Part shown: positions 1 to 13,200 of the stretch, piece by piece
Layout of the letters: every line of letters starts with the position of its first letter
How positions within the stretch are numbered: position 1 is the first letter of the stretch
Assembly (NCBI GenBank): GCA_023374025.1
Contig: SIJG01000072.1
Span: forward strand, 85,089 to 149,088
DNA from: Heterodera schachtii
Lineage: Eukaryota; Nematoda; Chromadorea; Rhabditida; Heteroderidae
Length of the DNA stretch: 64,000 nt
Direction: 5' to 3'
Made by a program: the position numbers and the translations under genes
The notes under the pieces: generated by a model
Databases searched by the model: none
What the model was told of the DNA's origin: nothing
What the model saw: only the letters and a program-made list of their open reading frames with translations

Positions 1-395
1 AGTCAAGAGTCCCGAGTCCCCCCCCCCCCCTCGCCCTATTCAAATTGCCGCATAAATAAATATGTACAATTTGAATTGGCGTTTGGCGCAAAAAACGTAA
101 AAAAAAATAAATAAAAAAAATTTGCCGGCGACAAATGGCCAAAGGAAAAAGTGACAAAAAATAATAATAAATAAAAAATGTGAGAAAAGAGGAGGGCAAA
201 AGGGAGGGGGAGAAAAGGAAAAAGATACCCTTCACAATTTTACATTTTTCATTTGACGAGGCACACGAAAAAGAGGAGAAAATGCGGGGGGGGGGGGGAG
301 GCGACAAAATGGCGAGCGGCGGAGAGAAAAGGCGCCGCCGCCACCGACGCCGACGCCGCGAGATGAAAGGCGTCACGCGAACATTTTTATGATGG

Positions 396-1630
396 GTGGA
401 GAGACGGAGAGGAAGCCGGCCAAGAGAGAAAGAGAGAAAGGGAGAGAGAGGGGAGCAGAGGCAGAGAGGCCAAATGGGAGAGAGAGAGAGAGAGAGAGGA
501 AGAAAGAGAGAGAGGAAGAGAGATGGTAGAGAGAATCCGAGAATTCACAAAAGGATGAGAGAGGAAGAAAAGAGGAGAGAGAGAGAAAGAAGTTGGAAGA
601 GCGAAAAAGAAGGAGAGAGAGAGAGAGAGAGAGAGAAAAAGTGGCCAATGAATGGAGAGAAGAGGAATGAATGAAGGACAAAAGGAAAAGAAAAAGAGAG
701 AGAGAGAGAGGAAGAAAGAGAGAGAGAAAGAAAGATGGTAGAGAGAATCCGAGAATTCACAAAAGGATGAGAGAGGAAGAAAAGAGGAGAGAGAGAGAAA
801 GAAGTTGGAAGAAATGAAGGACAAAAGGAAAAGAAAAAGAGAGAGAGAGAGAGGAAGAAAGAGAGAGAGGAAGAGAGATGGTAGAGAGAATCCGAGAATT
901 CACAAAAGGATGAGAGAGGAAGAAAAGAGGAGAGAGAGAGAAAGAAGTTGGAAGAGCGAAAAAGAAGGAGAGAGAGAGAGAGAGAGAGAAAAAGTGGCCA
1001 ATGAATGGAGAGAAGAGGAATGAATGAAGGACAAAAGGAAAAGAAAAAGAGAGAGAGAGAGAGGAAGAAAGAGAGAGAGGAAGAGAGATGGTAGAGAGAA
1101 TCCGAGAATTCACAAAAGGATGAGAGAGGAAGAAAAGAGGAGAGAGAGAGAAAGAAGTTGGAAGAGCGAAAAAGAAGGAGAGAGAGAGAGAGAGAGAGAA
1201 AAAGTGGCCAATGAATGGAGAGAAGAGGAATGAATGAAGGACAAAAGGAAAAGAAAAAGAGAGAGAGAGAGAGGAAGAAAGAGAGAGAGGAAGAGAGATG
1301 GTAGAGAGAATCCGAGAATTCACAAAAGGATGAGAGAGGAAGAAAAGAGGAGAGAGAGAGAAAGAAGTTGGAAGAAATGAAGGACAAAAGGAAAAGAAAA
1401 AGAGAGAGAGAGAGAGGAAGAAGAGAGAGAGGAAGAGAGATGGTAGAGAGAATCCGAGAATTCACAAAAGGATGAGAGAGGAAGAAAAGAGGAGAGAGAG
1501 AGAAAGAAGTTGGAAGAGCGAAAAAGAAGGAGAGAGAGAGAGAGAGAGAGAAAAAGTGGCCAATGAATGGAGAGAAGAGGAATGAATGAAGGACAAAAGG
1601 AAAAGAAAAAGAGAGAGAGAGAGAGAGGGC
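396..1630. repeat. GA-rich tandem repeat, ~210-bp unit with a ~142-bp short variant
   Basis: Purine-rich on the plus strand. The landmark GAATTCACAAAAGGATG recurs at about 541, 753, 896, 1106, 1316 and 1458, giving spacings of 212, 143, 210, 210 and 142 bp. Long and short units therefore alternate as a higher-order pattern, the short form lacking about 68 bp. Long open frames on both strands here are Ser/Leu/Phe or Arg/Glu low-complexity products of the repeat and are not called as genes. Confidence 0.85.
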
Positions 1631-2104
1631 AAATGAAAAGAACAATGAAGCTTTTTAGTAGCGAATGAAATAATGAGTAAATTAGAGAAAGAGGAATAAG
1701 AAAAAGAGAGAAACAAAAAATGCCTATAAACGTTTAGAGAAAAATGTAAAGAAGAAAATAAAAAAATAAGTGAGTGATGGAAAAAAGACTGCTGAGCAAA
1801 GAGAGGAAAAAATGTCAGCAGACAGTCAAACAAAAATACAAAAAAATAATGAGGCACAAAAAGCGGATTATGGGACAATAAACGAGGTTTTGCCGCTACT
1901 GCTGCGGGTGGATGACGTGAGAGAAGTCAAACAAATTAGATAAAGAGTGTGGGAGAAAGGTGAAGTGAGAGAGTGGTGGGGGAAGAGAGAGGGAGAGAGA
2001 CAAAGAGATGATGTGTGAGAGTGAAAGAGGAAGGACGGGGAAGAGAGAGAGAGAGAGAGAGAGAGAGTGAAAGAAAGAGCGAGAAAGAGAGTGAAAGAAA
2101 GAAC

Positions 2105-2136
<32 letters not shown>

Positions 2137-2297
2137 GAGTGGGGGAGAGAGAGAGAGAGAGAGGAGAAAGAGAGAGAGTGGGGGAGGAGAGGGAGAGAGT
2201 ACGGTGGAGAGAGATAGAAAAAGAGAAAGATATGGGAAAAGAAAGAGAGGGAAAGACAAAAAAGACGATGTGCGAGAGTGAGGGAGGGGGGAGGCGG

Positions 2298-2629
<332 letters not shown>

Positions 2630-3444
2630 AAGAGATGATGTCAGAGAGAGAAAAAGAAAGAATAAAAAATTCTACTGAACAAACAAATGGCAACAGTTTT
2701 TTCTAAAACTTAAACTATGCTATGAATGAACACGAATAGGCTCCATCCCCCCATTTTGTAGGTGGGCCAATTTTGTACGGCTGCTAATAGATATGCAAAT
2801 AGTAAGTAACTCGGTTTTATTTGAAGCGCTTGACTTGATTAGATCTTGACATCATTTGAGGCCAACCGTTCTTTGGTGTTTGGTCTATTTGCATTTTTAA
2901 ATAAAAAATTTTAAATTTAAATCGAACAAAAATATTGGACATTTCTGTCAAGAAATTATTAATTTTTTTGAGAAATCTTAGAAAATTTATAAGAAAATTT
3001 CAAGAAAAATCAGCGATTTTTTTGGAAAAATTTTTGAGAAAAACATGGTTTCATCATAAAATTTTGAAAAAATCGCAAGAAAATTTTTTCTAAAATTTCT
3101 ATGTTATAGGTTAACGCATTTCTCCTAAAAGGTTGCGCGTCCCATGGCAAAATTTGGTCCAAAACAGCCTATAAAATTGTTTTGAATTAAAAACAAATAA
3201 AAATAATTTAAAAAAAAAATTATTTTGGAATAAAAATAATTTTAATTCTTTTTTTTATTATTTGTAGGAATCATTAGGATTTGTTGACTAAATGTTTAAG
3301 CTTGGTACGCTCAACAAATTTCACATGGCCAAACAATGGCACTAATTATGCCACGAAAAGGAAGGGAAAACGGACGGACGAACTCTGATAATTAAGCCAT
3401 TTTCACATACTTACGTCAGTTCAAGAGGCATAACATGGAAAAAA

Positions 3445-3760
3445 TGTAAAGTGTTGAAAATAGAAAAAAAAATAAATCATGTAAATTTAAATGTTTTTTT
3501 TTAATTTGTGACAATTTTTCAAAAATTTAAAAAATATATAAAAAATTAATAAAAGTGTTAAAAATTAGAAAAAATAAAAGCCATGAAATTTAAACGCTTT
3601 TTTGAGTTTTTGACAATTATCAAAAATTCTAAAAATAATTTAAAAAAATAATATTTTAAAGTGTTGAAAAATAGAAAAAATAATCTAAGGAAATTTAACT
3701 ATATATTATTGTGAGTTTGTAACAATTTTTTCAAAACTTCAAAAACAATTTTTTTTAATG
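3445..3760. repeat. Degenerate tandem repeat, ~105-bp unit
   Basis: The phrase AAAGTGTTGAAAATAGAAAAAA recurs with changes at about 3,449, 3,551 and 3,658, each followed by a TTTGTGACAATTTTTCAAAA-like segment. The copies have drifted considerably. Confidence 0.6.
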
Positions 3761-4706
3761 TATTTAAATATAATAAACATATATATTTTTTGAATTTGTG
3801 ACAATTTTCAAAAACTTTAAAAACAAATTAAAAAAACTGCCCTTTTAACGGAAATGGAAACATAGAAGCCATTTTGTTGGCACATTTAACATTTATTACT
3901 GTGTTAAGCCTAAAAAAGGTTTTTTTTTTTTTTTTGAGGGTCCGCTGAATTTTCTTGCATATTTTTTTATGTATTAAAAACGGATAATTGCATGCCAATT
4001 TTTAATGCCAAATAGGATTTTCTAAGGTTCCAATGAGATTTTTTAAATTTTTAAGCTCACATCTCTGAGTATTGCCTGCCAAATTTCAAAAAATTTCAAA
4101 AAAAATTAAACAAAAAATCTTCGAAAGAACCAGTTTTTGATGTTTTGTTGGCCATATCTTTTTTGAAACTTAGCGAAATTTTTCGAAATTTGGCCATGCA
4201 AATAGCGAACACTTAGTGCTATTGAGTGCCATTTAATTCATTCAGTTAGAAAGGAGTTATACCCCTTAAACCGGCCTGGTGCCAAATCGACACTGCCTAA
4301 AATGCCTTCCCTCCCTCTCCTATTTAAATGCCACCCTTTTTTTTCGAAAGTTCGAGAGTACAAAGAAGAAAATATATAGAAGCCATTTGTCGGCCAAAAT
4401 TGTGCCATTCTCGTAAATAGGCACCCTGTGTGCCAAGCGGTGGCACCAAAATGCCATAAAAGGTGGCACACCTGTTTTCAAATGAAAAAACGCCCGGAGG
4501 GGGGCAATGTTTTGCCAATTCTTCATTAATTAGTTGGGGTTTGGCATTGGAGAAGCTGATGACGCTAATTATTTGTTGAGCGAAATGACTTTGTAATGAG
4601 CTGCTAATGACCCAAAATAGCCATGGAAACAAAGTGCCAACCCATTTATTTTAATTGGAAGCAATCAACAAGCAATGATTGCATTTCCATTACATTTTCT
4701 AAGAAT

Positions 4707-4808
4707 TTTGTACTGGTTTTTAGTGTCCAAATTTAGCATTTGTACAGATTTTCAGGGTCCATATTTAGCATTTGTACCGATTTTTAGGGTCCAAATTTAG
4801 CATTTGTT
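4707..4808. repeat. 33-bp tandem repeat, three copies
   Basis: Three consecutive copies of a unit reading roughly TTTGTACnGATTTTnAGGGTC followed by CAAATTTAGCA, spaced by about 33 bp. Confidence 0.7.
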
Positions 4809-5509
4809 TAATTAATTTGGTCCCAAAAATACACTTGTCAAATTCTATAATTTTCGTTTTTGTATAAAAGTCAGGAACAAAAATATAAAAAAAACTGATT
4901 ATTTCTGGCTATTTTATGGCCAATAATTTTTTGTACCTTTTTATAAAACACCGACGTTTTGGGGGTGCAGGCGCGTATCGGCATAGGCTTATCTTACACT
5001 AAAATTTTATTTTTTGAAAAAGGCATGGCAAAAAAGTGAATACAGTTAGAGAACCAAAAAAATAGTCCTGGAAAAGTTTTTGCAAAAAAATACTTTTTTT
5101 TTTGCGTAATAAAAAAATTTATAGTGGAAAAGCATGCTGGGGCCCAACCGTGCCGGCAGGCTTACGTAAAAATTATTTGTCAGCAAATAAAAGATTTAAA
5201 AAATTGAAACAAATAATTTGCATGAATTTGCTCAAAGATAAATTAAATTTTAAAAAATGTCTCAAAATCGGCCATTATCTTTATGTGATGAACTCTGGTG
5301 ATAACGTCAAAAAAAACATTTATAAATGTTTTAGTGATTAATTTGGAAATTACATTTTTATGGTGAGAGAGAGGGAGAGAGAGTTGGGAACTGATTTGTG
5401 AGGAGTCGAAGAAGTTAATTGTTGTAAATTAAAAAAAAACACCTATATAGGTAGGTTGTCAGCAGGAAAAGTGCAAATTTGCGGAGGAAAATATTGCCCA
5501 TTTTTTAAT

Positions 5510-6112
5510 TTACCGTATTTCCTAAAATAAAGCTCCGGTGGCTTTGTTTTTCAACCCCTTCAAAAGGGGGGCTTTATAGGGGGGGGGGGTACTTATACAG
5601 TTTGACCCACATAAAAATTTTTGTTTTTAATGCTAAAAATGTGTTTCCAGGGCTTTTCGGGGCCGCTGATCATGAATATGAACTCTATTTGACGAATTTC
5701 CGAACCTCTAACCCGAAATTCGACAATTTTTTGAAAAAAAAATTTTCAGACCAAGCATTGATGCCAATTTTCTTTGTTTTTTTGGAGTATGTGTTGAATT
5801 ACATAGTATCAATGCTTGGTCTGAATCAATATATTATGAGCATGACACCGGAGAATCATGGAGCACGTATTTTGGTACATTTAAAACTATTTTTGGAAAA
5901 AAAAATTTCAAAAAATGTTCGAATTTCGGGTTAAGGGCTCGAAAATTCGTCAAATAGAGTTCATATTCATGGTCAGCGGCCCCGAAAACCCCTGGAAACA
6001 CGTTTTTAGCATTAAAAACTAAAAAAAAAATTTGTATGTGGGTCAAACTGTATAAGTACCGGGGGGGGGGCTCTAATTTAGAGGAGGGGGCTGTATTCTA
6101 GAAAATACGGTA
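5510..6112. mobile_element. Palindromic MITE-like element, ~600 bp
   Basis: The outer ends are inverted copies: ACCGTATTTCCTAAAATA on the left and TTCTAGAAAATACGGT on the right. Inner arms also pair: a segment from TATACAGTTTGACCCACATA to GACGAATTT on the left is mirrored by AAATTCGTC to TATGTGGGTCAAACTGTATA on the right. No transposase frame is present. A shorter relative of the inner arms, ending in TATACAGTTTAGGCC, lies at 31,156-31,459. Confidence 0.75.
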
Positions 6113-7212
6113 ATTTGAAATTAAATTTTTGAAAAACCACCGCAAATTCACACCAGGAAAAAATGTGTGTGCGTGACGACAACAAAAACAACAACAATAA
6201 CATATTGAAAATGAAGAAACCCTGGATAAAAAAAACACACATAAAAATTATGAAAAATTAAAAAAAAGAAATTACATAGTAAAAAAAAATGGATGATGAA
6301 TGAAAAAAATGGTTAGAAAATGTGCGTGACATTACACCAAAAAAACTTCCGCCAAGTTTTAAATTAAAAAAAGTTTTTTTTCCTAAAAAACGAAATTCGA
6401 AAAAGCTCTTTCCAAGGAGAAAATGCACAGGAGCAGAGCAGCAGCAACAGCACAGAATAAGGAAGAGAAGAGGCACGAGGGAAATCTGAAAAATTTTTTC
6501 ATGAAAATATGTGTGTGTGTATTATTAATCATCCATCCGTCCTCAATTATCATTAGGGAAATTAATTTTGCATGGCTGGCGAACGGCAAATCCTAACCCC
6601 CCCCCCCCCCCACCTTCGCAAATGATGACGAAACGGAAATGAATGGAAGGAAATTTTATGGATGGGAGAAAAATTAATTAATTAGTTTTTAATTGTGTAG
6701 AGTAGGGCAAAAGAATAAATATTTGATTATAATTTTGCTCTAAAGCAACTAAATGTTTAATTCTTGGTGTTTTTCAATAGCCCCAAGTGTTCTTCACTTT
6801 TAGCCCGGCAAATCTCAAGAAAATCCGTTTAAGTTTCACAAAAAGTATGGTCAAGAATGTTCCGAAAAACTGTTTTAAAAATTTTTTTGGTCCTATTTTT
6901 TGAAAATTTTTTTGAAGATGAAATTTCTGTTTGATTTTTTTTTTAAATTTTCGGCGGAAACGATGCGGGGAGTGGGCAACAAAAAAAATCGGGACCCAGG
7001 AATGGAACAGAGATATAAAAAAAATTCGGAATCCCGAACCTCGTCCATCAAAAAATCTCGGAGACCGGAATGCCAGAACCGGCCAAAAGTGTTGGAAAAT
7101 AGAAAGTCGGGGAATTCCATTCCTGTGGGACCCACACACTGCTCACTTTATGCAGGTCAGTTTCACAGTAGATCAACACCATCAACAACAAAACACTAGC
7201 ATCCGCCAAGGT

Positions 7213-10200
7213 TCACAACGGCTCGCACATTTGGCCAATTTTGCGCAGTTTGCTGCCAATGCCACCGCCGCCACCACCGTTTGACGCCGCCGCCCCTCCA
7301 CCGGTCGCGGATGATACGGTAACTGACGATGCCGTCGATGTTACGGTACCACCGCCTCTTCTGCCCCCTTTCCGCTGCTGTTGGAGTTGGCGTCGTGGTG
7401 GTAATTGAAGAAGATGGTGCTGCTGTTGCTGCTTCCTCTGGTCGCCGGATGATGAAGCGGCGGATGAGGAGGAGGACAACAGTGAGGCGGAAGAAGCGTT
7501 TGCCAATGTGATCATGTGTTCACGTTCAGTGCCAGTGCCACCGCCCACCATTCCATCGTCCTTAACAACAACATGAAATGATTATTACGACTAATAATAA
7601 GTATGTATATTAATTAGGTGCCAACTAAGAAAATTCAAAAAAAATAAAATTAAAATATATTTATTAGGACGTTTTTCTAGTAAAGAATCCGAAAAACCTG
7701 GGTTGTTCAATTTTTTTTTTAAATAAAGGTAGAAGAAATTTAACATAAAATTTTCTGTTTTTTTTTCAAATTTACCGGGAGGGGGGGGGGGGGGAGGAAG
7801 GGTGGATCGGGTGCACTACGTCCACGCCATGAATTTTTTTCAGTTGTAGAAATATTTCAAGAAAAAAAAACTTGAAAAAAAATTTTGAAAAACTTTTTGC
7901 GATTTAAAAAAAATTCGTTCTCCCATTCGTGTCAGTTTTATTTTAATTTTTTGCTCCGGGATCAGCAGGGACAGTGCCAGGATTTTGGCTGCGTGGGTGG
8001 AAGGGGGGGGGGAGGTGTACTGGCCCAGCCGGTGTGTTCCCTCTTGCATACTTGTGGGGAAGAAGGCAACAGGGGTAAGTGTTCCGGAATGTCGCGCATG
8101 GGACTGCCACTGCCACCTCCGGTGCAACAATAATGATGGTGATGATGATTGTTTGTGGCAGTTGTGGTGGACAAGTTGTGTGGCGATGATGACGATGAAC
8201 AACAACGGTACGGTGAGGAGGGGGAGTAGTACGGTAGAGGAGCAGTACCAGCAGTACCACCACTGTTGTTGCTGGTGCTGTGCTGTGGTGAGTTGCCATT
8301 GCTTCGGCCAACACCACCGGCCAAATTCAGCGCCAAACTTCTGCTTGATCTGCAAAAAAAATGTGGGTGTCAAATGACCAACTAGTACAAAAGTAAATTA
8401 ACTTTTTCGAAAAATGTTTAAAAAAAACTCAACAAATAATTTTTTTCCCTAGATATTTTCTTATAAAAAATTTTCTAAAATTTTTTCCTCCAAAAAATTT
8501 CTGTTTGAAAAAAAAAATTTAAATTTCGGCGGCGAGATTTTGGGGCATACCCATATACATAATACAGGTCCACTATATTTCCCCCACTCCGATAATTTTT
8601 AATGAAAATTTCAAGAAAAATTTTAAAAATTACCAAAAATTTTCGATTTTCTAGCGATTTTAAGAGATTTTAGGCCATACTTTCGGAGGATTTTTTTAAT
8701 ATACACAGTTATAAACTCCGACCTGTTCAACCTCAGATGGCTCTTCTCCAGGTCGCCCTCCGTGCACTGTGAGGCCAACAATGACAGCTCACCGGCCAGC
8801 ACTGCCCCGCACACCAAACGCGCAAAACGCTCCGCATTCTGTCCCGGCCTCAGTCCGGCACGACGACAGCCCAACATCTAATGGCATACCAAGATTACGG
8901 TCAGGGTCGTTTTCGTACGGGCCGTTTTCGTACGAGCGCAAGTTTTTGGCTATAACTTTTTTCTTTGCCAACCAAATCCAACATTGTTGGTATCATTCGA
9001 TAGCCCTAAGTGTCCTCTATTAGCCTGGAAAATTTCGAAAAATTTTGTAAAGGTTCAAAAAAATTATGGCCTGAAGAACTCAAAAAACCAGATTTCCCAA
9101 CTTTTTTTGGCTCGAACTTTTTTTAAACTTGACGAGATTTTTTGGAATTTTGCATGCTAATAGAGCATCTGAAGGGCTTTCGAATGATACCAACAGTTTT
9201 GGATTTGGTTGGCAAAGAAAAAAGTTATAGTCCAAAAACATGTGTTCGTACGAAAACGGCCCGTACGAAAACGGCCTGGCCCGCCAAGATTAGAATGTTA
9301 ACCAGGGTTTTCAACGGCATTTAACCAGGGGAATTGTTGAGCGTCTCTCTTTTGCCCGTAAAAAAAATTTAGATTTTTTAATGAAAATTTCTGTTTTAAA
9401 TTTAAAAAAAAATTCGGGGAAACAACACAGGAGGGGGAATTGATTTTTCGTTTTTAGAATAAATTTATAGAAAGGGATTAAATTTGAATTAAATTTTCAA
9501 AAAAAAACAAACTAAACAAATAAAATTGACCTTTCATAGAGCCCTTTTTCCCTGCTGCCCGTCTCACCACATTTAAGAGGGGGAAAAAATTGGTGTTTAG
9601 CGATGCTTCGCAGTTAAAAACTTGAATTGCCTTTTTTGATCAAAAGGCGCATTTGAAAAAAATTCTTTGCTCGAGGGGATCGGTCGTTAACTTCGGGATT
9701 GCATGAATCGCTGTTTAATCTTTGAACGCCGTTCTCAACGAATGGATTCAGTTTCGTCATTTCCCCCGTTGCAACAACAACAATTTTAAGACACACACAC
9801 ACGCAGCAGCGGGTGCTCGAACTTACACGACCAAAGTGTAAGTTGGACAGATTTTAACCGACTGAGCCACCACAGAAATAATATGAGTGAACAATTTAAA
9901 AACGAAAACATTTGATATTTAATATGGGTTTTAAGCGATTTGAAATAGCGTTTGAAAAAATTACAGTTTATTTTTTTGTCATCAAACGGGACCGATTAGG
10001 ACAAAGGTAAGCCCAAGTAAAATGGGGACCCACCTACCCCAAAAAAGGAAGCCAATTTATATGAGTGGAAAACCGGGGCGCAACCCAGGGACTGCCCCAG
10101 AATGTCGGCTTGGAGAGGGTATTCTGCTCAGCAGGGCGATATTTTTCACCAACAAAATGTGCTAACTTTGTGGGTGTTTTAAAAAAAATTTGCAAAAAAA

Positions 10201-13200
10201 AAATAATTTTTTTTTGTGAAAATTTGGATGAGAGAGGTGAAGGTCTCTTGGATTGGGGTACCAATATGGAAAATTGAAATTAGAACAACGAACCTCCAGA
10301 CATGCGCCCTGCGGTGTGAGCATTGTGCCACCGCCAACAGTGCCAACCTCCAGGCAGTTCATTGTGCATGTGATGTGCAGCAGTGGGGGCGCCGCGGCCC
10401 CGCAATTGTCGGCGGCACGGCGCTGCAGTTGGGTAAGGCACATGCTGCTGCTGACCACCTGCGCAGCGTCCTGTTGTTTGGGAAATTATTCAACAATTAT
10501 ATATTTTTGGAAAATTCATGGCAAAATGACCGAATTTCCTGCTCCTTCTCCCACCCGGAAAAAAAAATATAAAAAAAAAATATGCAAATTTAGTTTTCTA
10601 TATTTATTAGTCAGGCGCAGGCGCATAGCCAGGGGGGGGGGAATTCCACCCCGCCCCGAAATGAAAAAAAACAAAATTTTCAAGAAAATTTTTTCAAATG
10701 CTTTTGAAAATATTTTATACGGGCCTGATTATGGTAGAGTTTTTTTTACAATATCAAATACCCCCTGAAAAATTTTTTTGAAAATAGAAAAAAATGCTTT
10801 TTATTATTATTATTTTTTTTGATTTTTGTGTGTGGGCGGCGGAGTAAAATTTAATGCACAACCTTTTTTCCCGTTGGTTATGAGACCGACTCACTTGTCC
10901 GGTTGCCAAAAACATTGCGGCCACAACATTTGCCGCGTGCGCATTCCATCCGCCGACAGTGACAGCGGCGGAAGAGCCAACCAAAAGTTTGGCATGGCCA
11001 AGCTTGACCATTTTGTCCTGGTGGTGGTTTAGTAATAGTAAAGCAATGATGATGTTGTGAAAAAAAAATGATGAAGATTTTGAAAAAAGAAAAAAAGGGA
11101 GAGGGAATAAAAGAGAAATGGGGGAAAGAGAGAGAAAAAGAGGGGGGGGGGGAAGACAGGGACGGTCCCAGGATTTCGGTTTGGGGGGGGGGGGTACAAC
11201 TCCCCCGGGTGACGACCTTTCTTTTTTTTTTTTTGCTTTTCACTCCGCTTTTTTTTTTGCGGCAGTTTTCCAGAAAACTTTTGGGGAATAAGGGGTCCGG
11301 CGGTGCCGATAGGCGCCGCCGGGAAAATTTTTGCATTTTTTAATGCGCTTTGTTCACGAATTTTGTCCAAAAAAGTGACGAATTTTGCGATTTTGAGCCA
11401 TTTTTAGGAGATTTTCGTCAAAAAATGTCGGTTTTTTTGAAAATTTATTGAATAAATATTCAGATAATTGAATTAAAATAAAAAAAAAACCAAGAAAAAT
11501 AGAAAAAAGAATTGACCCTAAAGAAAAACCATTAAATAAAAAAGTATAATGAGAAAAGGTAATTACCGAAGCTCTACCTAAAAGTAGGGGGGGGGGGGGG
11601 GTACCACCAAGGAAAATCTAAAATTTTCAGCAAAAGTACTATTTTTTCCTTAAAAATTTCGGGTGCGGAGGGGCCTTGGGGGGGGGGGGGGTACGTACCT
11701 CCCCCCCCCCCCCCCCCTGGGACCGTCCCTGGGGGAAGAGAGAGAGTGAGTGGAGGGAGAGGAGGAAAAGAAGGGAAGGTGGAGCGGGGAGGGAGAGAAA
11801 GAAAAAGGAGAGAGAGAGAAAGAGAGAGGGAGAGAGAGAGAGGAAAGGGAGCGACAGAGGATGTGTGAGAGTTAGAGAGGTAGAGAGAGAGCGAAAGGAT
11901 AAGGAAATTGACAGGAAATTTACCACGCTCGTCCTAAGCACTCGTTCAACAATTGCTGCAGGGATTAATGCTTCCGCCACCACAGATTTGCCACGGCCCT
12001 CAATCCTAAATTTTAAAGGGATTTAATTTTTCAGGGAAAAAGCAATTAATTTTTAATTATGTCGTCAAACATGCAAAATATTTGGTGGGAAAATATTGAA
12101 GATTTTTTGATTAATTGGAAAAATTTAAAGGAATTTAAATCAACCCCCTGCCGTTCCAGGCGTAAATTTGCCGAAAAAAAGATAGGAAATTCAAAGAATT
12201 GGCGGGGAGCGGTCACCCTCGAAATTTTTTTACAAATTTTTTTTTACTCCCCCCTCCCCTCTCCACAAGCGACGAAAATCCAATATTTGGGGGCTTTTGC
12301 TGTTCCTCCATCCAAAACCAAACCAAACATTGCGCACCAATTGAGCGCACTCGGCTTCTTGTCCACGCACATGTTCCCGCTGATGGACACCAATGTGCCC
12401 TGGGGGAATTCACGTTTGATCAGCGCGAGTGCGCGGCCCGTCCCTTTGGTGACCTGACAAAATGTTTAAAAAATATCAAAAATAAAACAAATAAATAAAT
12501 AGAAACACACAGATTTGCCATTTCAAAGAGAAAAAAAAGTTTTTTTTTTTTTGTTCATTTGGCAATTGAATCGGCACCAAACACTAAAATTTTTGAAAAT
12601 TTATATAAATTTTTGAAGCAAATTTCGAGCGACGCTTATTTATAGGCACGTCGGCGTCTAAATTCCTTCAAAAAAAAATAACCGAAAATGGTCATTTTTG
12701 GAATGAAAATTTTTCGCTGCGGCACTAAATTTTGTTGGGATTGACACACTAATAAATACAATTAATAACGGGCACCAAACTCGGCAAAAATGCCAACTCC
12801 GAAAAAAAAAATTGAACAAAATATTAACCATGTTCATGCCCATCGCATCGCCGGTTGAGGCGACAAAGCGCAAATACAAATAGGTGCCCTCCAAATGGGC
12901 GTCAATGCGTTGCAGACAGGCGTAACTAATTGGGAGAAATTTTTGAAAAAATTAGTAAAAAATTTTTTTTTACTTGCTGGTCTCCTCAAAAATTTGTTTA
13001 AGCTGCACAAATGTCCGATTCTGTTGGACCCAGCGCAAACATTCACTGTAAAAAAAGGGGGGAAAATAATCGAGAAAAATGAAAAATTGGGTTTTTTTTT
13101 TGCTAAAGTTTTCGATTTCCCTTATTGATACCCCCTCCAAGGCCTAGCTTCCACAAATTTTCCAAAAAATTACGCTAAATTTTTCCAAAAATCCACAATT

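Larger units (their letters stand above)
2640..5500. other. AT-rich intergenic region, no gene recognised
   Basis: Mostly A/T homopolymer-rich sequence. It holds two small tandem repeats (listed separately) and fragments resembling the palindromic repeat family seen elsewhere, for example the CCAACCGTGCCGGC-like stretch near 5,145. Short frames at 4,238-4,632 show no family resemblance and no codon-like pattern. Confidence 0.6.

Noticed and set aside
5602..6046. Two similar small proteins on opposite strands
   Set aside because: They are translations of the two arms of one palindromic element.
7840..8377. Independent genes in alternative frames at 7.9-8.4 kb
   Set aside because: Only the frame continuing hmgr exon 13 has matching splice sites; the rest are shadows.
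9795..9872. Functional tRNA gene
   Set aside because: A and B boxes are recognisable but the arms do not fold into a cloverleaf of normal spacing.
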